This document shows positions 46,501 through 57,560 of a stretch of DNA of 64,000 nt, piece by piece. The DNA comes from Diadema setosum (taxonomy: Eukaryota; Echinodermata; Echinoidea; Diadematoida; Diadematidae). The stretch lies in NCBI RefSeq assembly GCF_964275005.1, contig NC_092701.1:35778520-35842519 (forward strand). The letters run 5' to 3'. A program made the position numbers and the translations under genes. How positions within the stretch are numbered: position 1 is the first letter of the stretch; each line of letters opens with the position of its first letter. Under the pieces are notes generated by a model that was not told where the DNA came from, searched no databases, and worked only from the letters and a program-made list of their open reading frames with translations.

Positions 46501-48428
46501 ATGTGTGTCTAAATAACTTGCAGATATTCAGACATAAGGAATAGTGATGAATAATACATGTAATTATATATTAATCCAGCAGTCGTGGATGCTTCATTGA
46601 TACTTAAAAACGAACAGGACAACATTTCTGTGTACCAATAGAAGTTGAAATACTGTGTAGACTACAGAAACAGCATGGCCTGCAACCAAAAAGGAAACAA
46701 CAAGCAAAAAAACAAGTACATTGCCCTCCCATTATAATGAGCACGGTATAACAAAAATCCTGTCACAACAAAGTAAAAATTCAGGCCCCAAAATTATCAT
46801 CTATATGTCTTTGTATACTTTACCTTTTCGGGTAAAACAAAATTTAGATATACATGTACAATGAAGGGAAACTGCCGGTCGCAAGGACTTTGTTGTAAGT
46901 GTAGCCAGATGTATATGAATAGATGACCTAGTGATATTGGAATCCATGATCTGACATAATCACTGTCTAGCATGAAATAAGTAATGATATGTTTCATATT
47001 TTCATATTTCATATTTTGTTACAACTTTATAAGGCCTGTTTGAATAAAACTGTGTTGATATGTATAATTCACTTCCATGACCAAGATGTGGAGATTATTA
47101 TAAGTTAATACATTGTACATCAGTGGTGGCTTAAAGGAACTGTACAGTACTGGTTGAGGTAGGGATTCATGTTTTGAACATTCCTAAGTGAGATAATGAA
47201 AAGCCTCTCATGAAATATGAAAGAGCATGTAATTTTAAGAAGGATTCAACGTTTATTTGATGAAAATTGGTTTTCAAATGGCTGAGATATCCAAAAAAGT
47301 GCTAATAATAAAAGGCGACATGCCCCAACTTTATTAGTAACTCTTTGTTTCACCTTGTTTTTGGATATCTCAGCCATTTCAAAACTGATTTTCATCGAAT
47401 AAACTTTTGATACCCCTTAGAATCGCATGCTCTTTGACATCTCATAGAATGGTTTCTGAATATCTCACAAAAAGTTAAAAGCTAAATCTTCACCTCGACC
47501 AGAACTGTACACACCCTTTAAAGTGCATTTTTAAGCAAAACTGATTGTATTTCAATGGCTACCAAAGTGTGTGATAGTCTAATTTCATGTTTGGCACTTT
47601 TGAGGTATATTGAAGTATATCAAAATTATGCATTATGTACTCATTGATGCTCAACAGTGCTTCACAGTAATAGATGCAATATACATGTACATGTAATTCT
47701 TGTAAGTCTTGAAACAAGAGAAAACCAGAGTTTGTAATATGAAAATGTTGTTTGCTTACAGGCGACCTGGAATATTGGTTCTTGTGAATGACGCTGATTG
47801 GGAATTGGTGGTAAGTGACAATAACTGTTTATCAATTGATTCTAAATCATTTCTTTTTTTTTTAATGTGCAGATCTTTCGTCATGAATGAGCTGTTGAGG
47901 ATTGTGCGGAAATAAGAAAGATGATATGAGACACAATTGGAATGCAGAGGCAGAAAACACAAATCTTGCATATGTGTTACTGTGCAAACTGCTTTCTGCT
48001 ACAAAACTTCAAATTCACTAGTTTAATTCAATAAGAAATGCATAAGAAACATTAAAAATTATATTGAGTAGTAATAACAATAATGAAATCAGTGTAATCA
48101 TGATAAAAATTTGGTGATGTTCAGAATGAGATAGAAAGAACATGAAGGAAGCAAAGGAGAAAAAAGAGGATAATAATGGTTCTATCCATTATCCTGCAAA
48201 ATAATAGAGAAGAAACAAATGTTATGGTAAATAGTTATACATGAAGTGACAAACAATTAGAGTTATTAGTGAAGGAGTCAAACACATTTCCTCTATAATA
48301 CATGTAATGCCCAGTGATTCTGTTTATTTTCATTTATTTATTTATTTATTCTTTTGCAGGGTGAACTAGACTATGAAGTCCAAGAAGGGGACAAGATAAT
48401 TTTCATCTCAACACTTCACGGAGGCTAG
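43506..48428 (+). CDS. URM1: Ubiquitin-related modifier 1, five exons
   Basis: Small ubiquitin-fold sulfur carrier. Activated by a MOCS3/Uba4-type E1, its C-terminal thiocarboxylate gives sulfur for 2-thiolation of wobble U34 in some tRNAs; it can also be conjugated to proteins. Coding exons are 43506-43555, 44728-44798, 46288-46369, 47762-47810 and 48360-48428. All borders are GT-AG, with split codons AG|T, T|GG and GT|G, then phase 0. The product is 106 residues (human 101). It shows GGAELLFD (about 18-25), [20 protein letters not shown] (46-65), [20 protein letters not shown] and [10 protein letters not shown]. The terminal Gly-Gly is directly followed by the stop, so no C-terminal processing is needed, as in known Urm1. 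POP7 follows 133 bp downstream on the same strand. The first consensus AATAAA after the stop lies inside POP7. Confidence 0.96.
44080..44310. promoter_or_regulatory. CpG-richer island with YY1-type site in URM1 intron 1
   Basis: A stretch with many CG dinucleotides inside AT-rich intron 1, containing AAAATGGCGGCC at about 44267-44278, a good YY1 match. The open frames crossing it on the minus strand resemble no family I know. It could be a second promoter or enhancer; this is inferred. Confidence 0.3.
46719..46905. mobile_element. pogo/Tigger-like MITE, diverged (URM1 intron 3)
   Basis: CATTGCCCTCCCATTATAAT on the left and GGACTTTGTTGTAAGTGTA on the right. It shares ACAAAGTAAAAATTCAGGC and the CGGTC-CAAGGACTTTGTT words with the copy at 5165. 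The right end is eroded. Confidence 0.45.
47131..47521. mobile_element. 391-bp palindromic TTAA MITE, copy in URM1 intron 3
   Basis: TTAAAGGAACTGTACAGTAC at the left; CTGTACACACCCTTTAA at the right. The centre has the mirrored words GGCTGAGATATCCAAAAA and TTTTTGGATATCTCAGCC. It is the reverse complement of the 391-bp copy at 54040-54430 over its whole length with few differences. TTAA flanks both ends. Confidence 0.85.
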
Positions 48429-48561
48429 AGCTACATGTATTGTGTTCTCTGTACTGAGATAGCATCCAAACCTGAAGTGAATCTTGTGACATCGGTCACT
48501 GTATGCAATTCAGCCTACACTCAGTTCACTTCGGGAAAGAAGAAAAGGTGACTTTGTGATA

Positions 48562-48996
48562 ATGGCTTCGAATACCAATAAAGAGGAACAGCTTCCAAAA
48601 TCCAAACCGAAAGTAGACCTCAATAAATCAGCGCTCCGCAAGCGCCAACCTCGTCGCCTGCCCAAGAGATCCAACGACATTTACGTGACCCGGAAGTCAA
48701 ATTTCGCCGGGCAGCTGGAACGCTGTGAGAAACTCCTTGATGCAGGTGAAGCGGAGATACACATCCACGGACTGGGCGCTGCCATCAACCGGGCATTGAA
48801 CCTCGCCCTTCAGCTGGAGAGCCGGGCTCTGGGGACACTGCAGCTCGCCGTTAGCACAGACACCGTTGACCTGGTGGACGACGTTGAGCCGTTGTGCGAC
48901 GATGCTGACTTTGATGTTCGAGAACGTACAAACTCGGCAGTCCATATCCGGCTGTTTCGAACACCAAGTACGAAAGAGGAAAGTGCTAGTGCATGA
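48562..48996 (+). CDS. POP7: Ribonuclease P/MRP protein subunit POP7 (RPP20), single exon
   Basis: Alba-fold protein subunit of nuclear/nucleolar RNase P (tRNA 5' maturation) and RNase MRP (rRNA processing). It pairs with RPP25 to bind the RNA subunit. The 144-residue frame (human about 140) shows LRKRQPRRLPKRSNDIYVTR (about 25-44), then the Alba hallmark EIHIHGLGAAINRALNLALQ (65-84), VSTDTVDLVDDVEP (97-110) and a C-terminal NSAVHIRLFR strand (124-133). The Met at 48562 is preferred over upstream GTG. The frame is uninterrupted and more GC-rich than its surroundings. It lies 133 bp after the URM1 stop, with no AATAAA or TATA box in the gap. The first consensus poly(A) signal after its stop is AATAAA at 50085, giving a ~1.1-kb 3' UTR. 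Confidence 0.97.
   Translation: MASNTNKEEQLPKSKPKVDLNKSALRKRQPRRLPKRSNDIYVTRKSNFAGQLERCEKLLDAGEAEIHIHGLGAAINRALNLALQLESRALGTLQLAVSTDTVDLVDDVEPLCDDADFDVRERTNSAVHIRLFRTPSTKEESASA
48577..48582 (+). terminator. AATAAA inside POP7 codons 6-7, possible URM1 poly(A) signal
   Basis: The only consensus AATAAA within about 150 nt after the URM1 stop falls on the Asn-Lys codons near the POP7 N terminus. If used, the URM1 mRNA would end inside POP7; if skipped, the transcript would carry both genes. Confidence 0.4.
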
Positions 48997-50139
48997 CACT
49001 TAGTTGTGACACCATCATGCCATCATTAGTTATGATATGTTTCTGGCAATTAGCCATGAGCAATTGAATAGATTGCAGGGTGATATGAAAATGACAACAA
49101 GTGTGCACTCACATCATTGTTCTGAAATTATGTCATTTATGATATTGGGCTTTTGAAATTGAATCATCGCAAATGAAAGCTAGAAGACATGATTGTCAAG
49201 GAAGGCAGTAGGAGTGAAAGTTTGTACATTATATGGAAGATGCATATTTCATTAAGCTATCAACAAGATACAGCTGAAACTTATACTGTAGTGCCATCAC
49301 TCTTGGGTTTTTTTCCCATTGTGTAGTCTAGCGCTGAAAGAAAATAACACCAAGCTAAACCAAATTCCTTTGACCCAGTGAAATATAAGTTTACCCTGTA
49401 GAGAATTGTGGAATCAGTTACTATAAATACTAATCTACGACATGGAAAACAAAAATACAATGTGTACCTACATGTAAAAAGGCATACTTTTATGAACCTC
49501 ATTACACTCTGTAATGTTTATAGAGGGTGATATTCTTTTCAATGTACAAGTGTAAATCATAAGGAGAGCCCACTATGGTATGCAACTTAAATTCCTTCAT
49601 GTGTGTTTTTCTGTGATATGTACAGTACAACAGTATGTGCGTGAGAAAGAATGGAACAGAATTGTTTGCCATTCATACACAGGATCTAATTTCAGTGAAA
49701 TATTTAAAGCAGATGGCTTCTGTTCACTCAAGTTCTACAGTGTATATTTGTTACATGATGTCGAGTTTGGGGAAGTGTTCAGTATCCTTTTTATACAAAG
49801 GCTGTCAAGTACCAAGCAAGTTTATGATAAACCAGGGTCAGAAATCAGGTACATGTAGACTCTTGCACAGCAGTGAAAAATTATTTCGTGTCAACTACAA
49901 GGATATGGTGCACATTAAGTCAATAGAAAAAAAAAAATGTGTCTTTAATAATATTTTATTTCATGTAGGTATGAATCATGTTCATGTATCTGCTTACTAT
50001 GATTTCACAAAAAGACATTGAAATGATTGTTGCAGTTTTATGTGATTGATCCCAGCAATTCCTCTGTGGTTTCATCAAAAATTCAATAAAGTTTTAAATT
50101 TCATCCTGTTCTGAAATGTAAATACATGTACATGCCTCA
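48997..50139 (+). other. POP7 3' UTR
   Basis: AT-rich downstream DNA ending with AATAAA at 50085-50090. The 92- and 128-residue frames near 49580-50021 overlap each other in different frames, lack any familiar motif and are treated as chance. Confidence 0.45.
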
Positions 50140-51276
50140 TTCATATTTTCGGGTTGTCCGTCCGTCCGTCTGTCCTTCCGTCCGTCCGTCCTTCCGTCCG
50201 TCCGTCTTTCCGTCCGTCCGTAATGAATTTTGTGGACAAGGTAACTATCAAAAGCTGTTGAGGTATCCTAATGAAACTTGGCATGTATGTGTATTAGGGG
50301 GTGAAGTTGTGCCTATCAACTTTTGGGTGCACGTGCTCAAGGTCAAAGGTCAAGGTCAAATACATAAAATTTCACTATTTCCACCATATCTATGCAATGC
50401 CTGAAGATATTTTCTTGAAACTTAGTGTATACATGTATTATCCAATTTAGATTCTCTGGTGAAAGTTTGGGTCATGAGGTCAAAGGTCAAAGGTCAAAAG
50501 GTCGAGTAAAAGTATTAAAACTTCTTTTTTTTTTCTCTGTAAATTGGAAAATTGTTCAAGGTATCTTCATGGAACATAGTATATACATGTACTGACTGGC
50601 AGTGATTATCTAGAGAATGTAGGGTTCATGGGGTCAAAGGTCAGGGGTCAAAGGTCAAGTGTAACACTTCAAAATTTTACTTTTTCCCTCATGTTCATGC
50701 AATGCCAGCAGGATTATTATCTTTTTTTACACTCGGTGTATGCATGTGTAACCTAATAGAAATTCTCTGGAGAGTTTTTTTTTTTTTTGCCTCAAAGGTC
50801 AAAAGGTCAAAGATCAAGTGAAAGTGCTGAACTAACTTTTTCCTCCATATTTCGGAAGTGGCTCAATTTATCGTGAAACCTACTGCATATTTATGCATGC
50901 TCTACCTGAAAGTGATTATCTTATGAATTTTAGGGTCAAAGGCCAGATGAACATGGTAACAATTTACTATTCAGTACAGAAGTTGCACTTTTTCTCCATA
51001 CCGGTACCATGAAAATTACTCAATGCATAAATGTATGAATGGCTCAAAGTCAAGTTAAAGTCCTTAAATCCCCAAATACATGCTCTCCTATTCATCCAAT
51101 TAAACCAAGGTCAAGGAAGGTGAACATTCAACACATTTGTGACAAACTTGTCATTTCAATATTTTGCCAGTTTTGTGAAAATGTAATCACACATTGTCCA
51201 CATGTACTATCTAGACCTATTAGGAGAATCATGCATTATGGCGGAGGCATATCAGTCGCCATAGCGACATTTCTAG
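50140..51276 (+). mobile_element. Helitron-like non-autonomous element, CCGT-run type
   Basis: Starts near GGGTTGTCCGTCCGTCCG and a run of CCGT/TCCG units (50150-50222), then has blocks rich in GGTCAAAGGTCA (50340-50830). It ends with the hairpin GTCGCCATAGCGAC (51255-51268), ATTT and CTAG (51273-51276). Hairpin plus CTAG is a Helitron 3' terminus. The 5' border is approximate and no protein is coded. The layout parallels the elements at 21110-23151, although their sequence is different. Confidence 0.6.
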
Positions 51277-52338
51277 TTGTATATCTGTATTAAGAAAAAA
51301 ATCATAAGTGGTTGTTGTGACTGTGTGGTGTGTATGTGTTCATTTTTTAATGTGTCTGTGTGAGAAAGTTGTTGAAAAAACAGGAAGAAATAGCAGTAAG
51401 GAATATTGAGAGTGATAAATCATGGTTATGTGATGAGAACACAAGAGGGAGCTAGATTAAATGAACAAAACATGACTTTCAGTACCAAGCGTAGGGCACA
51501 GCACTGCGTTGAAAAGTTGGTGTGCATGTGGGGTGTATACAATGTACATGTATTTAATGTAGATCAAGGTATACACTGTAGTTCTCATATTATGACATCT
51601 ACTATTAACTTCTAGAATAAATGCTCGTACATGTCCTACATACATGTACAGTAACTTTCAGTTTGTTTTGCTAAACTCGCTATATGTACATAATGAATCT
51701 TTTATTCGACCACGAGAGCTACACCGTGAAAAAAACACACACCACCATTTAAGAAATTATTATTATTTAAGAATAATTCTCTGCTACTATTTCAGGTAAT
51801 CAGAGAAGATTACTGTATTAGACATATCTAAGTTTTCTTACATCTGTTATAATGAAGGACAGTATCTGCAAGTGTACATGTACTTATCTTCAAAACACCG
51901 AGTTCATCTGGAATGAGAAAAATACCTACTTCAATCTCGTTACACAAGTGCTTACAACTTTGTAAAGCTGTTACAAAATAGCAACAGCAAATACGACGAC
52001 GACATCAACTACAACAAGAACAACAACAACAAACAAACAAACCAGGACAGTCGTGAACTTCACAAGTGTGGCAACTAAGCACCGGTACTATAACAAGGGA
52101 TGGGATGTGTGCATCGACTTGTGACCTCGTCGACAAATTTCACATTTTGTAAAAGATTTCAAGATATTTTGATATTTGGTTTGCAATAGAAATGCACTTT
52201 AGTCCATTGTGAATCTGATCATATGATTATAAATCGTATATATATATATCGAAACTAGAGCAGTCACTATTCCACAATAATTTGATACTTCAAATTCATA
52301 GGGCAATTTGTCAATCAATTTGATACTTATTATAAATT

Positions 52339-52388
<50 letters not shown>

Positions 52389-52414
52389 CAATCAATTTGA
52401 TACTTATTATAAAT

Positions 52415-52449
<35 letters not shown>

Positions 52450-53689
52450 CGAAACTAGAGCAGTCACTATTCCACAATAATTTGATACACACAGTACCAG
52501 TGTAGTATCCCATAGAAAGAGAATCCGATGTGGTAGATAATCAGTGTTTTGTATAGACAAGATACAGTTTTGTTTTGTTATGTTTTGAAAGGTGTCACGC
52601 AAATACCTTTCTACTCAACTGTCTTAAGGGTTTTGTATTTTCCCTTCACTCCGACTTTCCTAAACTGAAGTTACAACCATCTTTGTGGAAGGATCTTTAT
52701 GATTGAAAGTAACAATTTCGTGTATGTTTGCACAACAAAAACGAACAGGGAAAACACGTCCAACGAGAGATAATTCTCCTTCTATTATAGTCTCTTCATG
52801 GTTCAGAAAACTGGTCGAAAGGTATGATTTGTCAAAATATCTGCGTAAATTTTGTTTTATGTCAGTTTTGTTCGTTTCTTTGTTTGCTTGTTTGTTTGTT
52901 GTCTTTTGTTCTTGCTTTTGTACTTGTCCAAGTTCCGGTCTGATCTTGGAGAATGGCCAAGTTTGCACCTGTTGAATGCGTTGCCTAAAGAAGTAATGTA
53001 CTACATGTACAATGTATCAATATTTCAAATGATCAACTTAGATGCAAACACTTTGGTAACGGTCCTGGTCTGAAAGATATGACTGAATCGTAGGAATTTT
53101 ATGTGAAAAAAATGATTATAATCAAGCTGTATTGAATAGAAAATATAATATATCCTTTTTGAAAGATATGTTATAATGCTGTACTTGATTTATACGACAT
53201 AAAATTGAAAGACAACAACAAGTGTTTGTCATCAAAAATTTTATCGGAGAGAGAAGCAGAAAAACAAAAACCTGAAATAGTTTACAATGAACAATGAGAA
53301 TTGATAGAGTGCTCTAGTTTTTATCTATTGAAGACGGGGCAATATAAAGTATAGGGCCTTGTGTTTTATCCTTCAAAAGGAAGACGGGTTGTAGAGTCAT
53401 GAAAACAATGCAGCAATCTTAACGTTGAAAAAGAAAAAACAAAACAAAACAAAAAAAAAAACCTCCGTTTCCCGCTGTCACTGCAGGGCAAAATATGACA
53501 AAAATATGGCAATCTTAAATACCCTCTTACTGAATTTCAGTATGAATATATGAATATGAGGACGAAATTGTAATTGCAGCCACAGTCGAGGAAAGTGTAG
53601 GTCTACTGGCGCGGTTTAAACTTATGAAAAAAAGAAAAGAAAAGAAAGGAGGCACTATATATATAGTTTACGGAGTCTGAAAAGCATCA
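51277..53689. other. No gene recognised
   Basis: AT-rich intergenic DNA with short (AAC)n (52011-52040) and GTTT-type runs (52877-52905). Frames here are short and low in complexity. Confidence 0.35.
52230..52490. repeat. (TA)n blocks with duplicated flanks
   Basis: TCGAAACTAGAGCAGTCACT occurs at about 52249 and 52449. ATCAATTTGATACTTATTAT occurs at about 52314 and 52391. Both pairs are separated or joined by TA repeats, so this is a microsatellite-driven tandem duplication. Confidence 0.8.
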
Positions 53690-53905
53690 TCGTCACTGGG
53701 CGGAAAGTGTGCGCAGGGAGTGCCCCCGATCGACGGTAATGAAGCCAACCTGCCAATCGGAAGCCGAGTCATCTGCCGTAATTACGCCGGAAGGACTCGG
53801 CCGGTTATTGGGTGAGATGATTAGGTGATCAGGCGACACGACACTGACCGCTTTGTGTGATTCCGCGCCAGTAAAAGGTACCCCTCCAAGAAAACCCTTC
53901 ACAAC
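53690..53905. other. Unexplained GC-rich island
   Basis: About 215 bp clearly richer in G+C and CpG than the DNA around it. It is open on the minus strand for some 69 codons (GVITADDSASDWQVGFITVD and similar), with a TATATATATAG motif at about 53657 on the plus strand. It is not a snRNA or tRNA that I recognise. It could be an isolated exon, a regulatory island or a non-coding RNA; nothing settles which. Confidence 0.3.
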
Positions 53906-54039
53906 TCTTCCATAACTACCAATATATCTGCACGGTCATTTTAGGCAAGCTTGTACAGTTTATGTGAGTAAGGGAAGGTAGGACTGGGCGGAAGGATACA
54001 TTGTTTGTTTGTTGTTGTTTTTTTAGTTTAAGATTTTGA

Positions 54040-54430
54040 TTAAAGGGTGTGTACAGTTCTGGTCGAGGTGAAGATTTAGCTTTTAACGTTTTGTGAGATA
54101 TTCAGAAATCACTCTATGAGATGTCAAAGAGCATGCGGTTCTAAGGGGTATCACAAGTTTATTCGATGAAAATCGATTTTGAAATGGCTGAGATATCCAA
54201 AAACAAGGTGAAACAAAGAGATACTAATAAAGTTGGGGCATGTCGCCTTTTATTATTAGCACTTTTTTTGGATATCTCAGCCATTTGAAAACCAATTTTC
54301 ATCAAATAAACGTTGAATCCTTCTTAAAATTACATGCTCTTTCATATTTCATATGAGGCTTTTAATTACTCACTTAGGAATGTTCAAAACATGAATCCCT
54401 ACCTCAACCAGTACTGTACAGTCCCTTTAA
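54040..54430. mobile_element. 391-bp palindromic TTAA MITE, second copy
   Basis: TTAAAGGGTGTGTACAGTTC at the left; GTACTGTACAGTCCCTTTAA at the right; TTAA at both borders. Its plus strand aligns end to end with the minus strand of the copy at 47131-47521. No coding capacity. Confidence 0.85.
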
Positions 54431-55000
54431 TATCGTTTTGATTTTGTTTCATCATTTCTTACTACCGTATATCGAATCGCTGGCCCTTGTCCTGTTCCCG
54501 TTCTTCCTTTAGTGTATTTCGAACCAATTCGATTCAATTTCCTATACATTTTTCTTTTGTTTAAATTTGTTTTCCATTGTATCTTTTATCTAGTGCAAGA
54601 TTTGTATCACTCCAGGCTACAGCTATGAATCACTAATAAAAATCAAATTCATATCATATAGACACACCTGCATAATAATATCATAATTCTAAATTGGTCG
54701 GCTGTCCGCGGTACGATTAAGAGATCTTTATGTGAAATGAGCTAATAGATGTGAGGTATAATTTAAGGACGCGGCAATGAGGAGAAAGCATGAATATATT
54801 GCTTTAGTATTTTTTTGTAAAAAAAAAGGACAAATAAATGTATAAAGAGAAGTAACCGTAGTTGATTTTGTCGCTTGAAAACATGACATCTTAATTCACC
54901 CAAAAGACGCCACGCAAAAAAGAAAAGAAAAAAAATGTGATTAAAAATTGAAATGTAGATATATCTGTATGTACATCTCTCTCCCAATACAAATATATAT
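54431..55000. other. No feature recognised
   Basis: AT-rich intergenic DNA between a MITE and a microsatellite. Confidence 0.3.
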
Positions 55001-55037
55001 GTGTGTGTGTGTGTATGTGTGTGTAAGTGTGTGTGTG

Positions 55038-55072
<35 letters not shown>
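55001..55072. repeat. (GT)n microsatellite
   Basis: About 72 bp of GT dinucleotides with a few interruptions (TA, AA, GC). Confidence 0.95.
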
Positions 55073-55863
55073 AACATAAATGTCACGGGACTCACAGACA
55101 GATGTGTTGTCACGAACAAGTCATTCTAATTGTCACTTTAATCCTCATTCTTCCCCCAATGAACAGAGTAATTTTGCTCTGGTGCATCCCATCGCGTATA
55201 TACAGAAGCAAATTTTCCTATTACTGTATACGAAGGTATTTAACAAAAGAGGTTGCCACCTTTCAGGGCGTTGTGATTAAGTTTTTGGAATGTCATGACA
55301 CTACACGGGAAGAAGTGGGTGATTAAATTAGCACTATGCGGTTGCTTCGGCCGTGACTCACTTTGAGGAGCTCATTTAAAAGTTTTTCCTAGAAACTATT
55401 ATACTCCTCAACTTGATTTTCTCAGCTGTCCAGTTATTTCTTTTTGATGAGTCGCTTTGTTGGATTCACATGACTGAGATGATGAGGAGATATTATGTAT
55501 TCTTGTTGTTTGACAGTTACTGTTCGCAATATAATATCGATATGCTTGTAAAAAAAAAATGCCAGATGTTTGCGATTGGCTGAATAGCATCATGTGATTG
55601 TGTCGTTTGTTTTGTTTTGCTTTCATTCAATAAATTGAATCCAAAATAAGACTTATTTGCTTTAAAATTTTTTTTATGTTTTCTTGAATGAAATATGAAA
55701 TACTAGTAAACAGGTAATCAGTTCAGCAATGGGAAAAACAACAGCTGTGTTGTAGTTTGGAATCGTCATGGTTTTAATGACCCTTCCCTATTTCCAGTTT
55801 TTCATCATAAAAGAGATACTGTAGTCCCTTATGAGCTTCATGCAGCCGCGGTGCACTTAGATC

Positions 55864-55894
<31 letters not shown>

Positions 55895-56330
55895 TAAGTG
55901 AAATGGGCCACAAAATCAAATTTGGAGAAAATACGGACGTCATGAATATTATTTCTAGTGCCAATTTTAGCCCGAGTGATGTGAGAAGAGACGAAAATGA
56001 AATAGGTCAGTTTTAAAAGGATTCTTGTCCAATAATTCTAAAGCAACGATGTAACTCGATTTATCAATGCAGGAAGATGGCTGGCAGGTAAGCGACGACT
56101 AAGGAAATAAATCGCTCATGACGCGTCTAAACTTAGATTCTCCGTGAGGGAGAAGCATATGTATCATTAACGACTCTTTCGTTTTTGTATGTTTTGTTAA
56201 AATTAAAATTTTATTTTTGGATATTGTTTCCAAGTTACAACAGCTAAATATTATGTTGTACATGTATTATGTTATGCTCAGGGTGTAAATTATTTTGCCT
56301 GCCATGCCTACATAAAAGTATACTTCATTG
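55073..56330. other. No gene recognised
   Basis: Intergenic, with a (CT)n run at about 55866-55894. No exon seen. Confidence 0.35.
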
Positions 56331-56339
56331 TTATTATTA

Positions 56340-56430
<91 letters not shown>

Positions 56431-56436
56431 CATTAT
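56331..56436. repeat. (ATT)n microsatellite
   Basis: About 100 bp of nearly uninterrupted TTA/ATT. Long Tyr and Ile frames through it are artefacts. Confidence 0.95.
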
Positions 56437-57414
56437 ATAGTACGGGAATTGGATAATATGTATTTGTCTTCTTAATATCTTGATAGGAATATAACGATAT
56501 AAATATGACTGTGGATATCGAATTACCCTAGACAAGTTTGTAATTGAAAGTGTGAACTATGGAATGTGTTATGGATAACTTGATTGGCCATGTAAAATAT
56601 GACAATGGATCTCATAGATATTTCTTATTGATGAGTTTTGCTCTCAAATTTTTCTGATATCATTATACTACTTCATCAATCAGTTTTGTTGCAAAATGTT
56701 ATAAAACGCATGTAATGTAACAGCTCATAAACAGCATATCCAGTAGAATTTGGTTTGTATTTGTACGATTCTGGTTTTGCCAAGATTGTTTCCTTGACTG
56801 GCATGCATAAAGGTGTGTTTTACGGAAAAGCTATGCAACGTTTTACATGATACAGAATGTATATTCATACACACATAGGAAACGTGCAGATGGATATGTA
56901 CGAGAAATATATAAACATACATACATATAGGTACAAATAAAAACCTCTTTTGGCAGAGTACGATGCCAAGTCAAGTGTATATTGTACACAAACAACAGGT
57001 GTTAAAATGGTGTGATGAACTTGCTGTAATATAGCACCGAGTATATGCTTCCTGCCAATTTAGTCTTAGTGGAACTATGGAGCGGAAGTTGGTAACTCAA
57101 CGCGTTAAGACCACTGCGTGTGAACAATGTGTGAAAATACACCCATGTACTTAAATTGGTTTAAGTGTTCGGTAGAAGATTAATTCGATACCAAACGGAA
57201 GAGTTACTTTTTATCATCAGTGACGGAATTATGCGGAAGAACTTTAAATGTCATAGTCATATTAAAGTGTTACAACTGAAATTAACACATGACAATATTA
57301 TTGAATTGCACAAGTATGCAAGTGTTATCGTGTACTCTATACAAAGGAAGTAGATGTCAGCCATAAGAGAATGTCAAGTATTTGCGGTTGAATATGTTCT
57401 TCAGCTAGGTGGGG
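56437..57414. other. No feature recognised
   Basis: AT-rich intergenic DNA; no exon or RNA gene seen. Confidence 0.3.
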
Positions 57415-57560
57415 CGCTGTGGAATAAGAAATACGATTCTTGATTTTTAGTAGGAGGTCCCAGGTTCGAATCCCGTCACATGTCCCTCTCCTCGACCCAG
57501 GTGTGTAAATCGGTACCCGGCAGTACTAGGATAATCATAATGGCAGCGCGTCCTCTAAAG
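57415..57560 (+). mobile_element. tRNA-derived SINE fossil
   Basis: AGGTCCCAGGTTCGAATCCC contains a good pol III B box (GGTTCGAATCC). It is preceded by GGGGCGCTGTGG, as in many tRNA-headed SINEs with a weak A box. The following CTCGACCCAGGTGTGTAAAT and GGTACCCGGCAG words are those I associate with a SINE body in marine invertebrates. The two sides of the tRNA-like head do not fold into a proper acceptor stem, so it is not a tRNA gene. Confidence 0.55.

Noticed and set aside
48697-48999. 100-residue minus-strand frame
   Set aside because: It is the antisense shadow of POP7.
49580-50021. 92- and 128-residue plus-strand frames after POP7
   Set aside because: They overlap in different frames, lack known motifs and lie where a POP7 3' UTR is expected.
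56269-56535. Poly-Tyr and poly-Ile frames
   Set aside because: They are translations of an (ATT)n tract.
57421-57495. tRNA gene
   Set aside because: A B box is present, but the acceptor stem does not pair and SINE body sequence follows.
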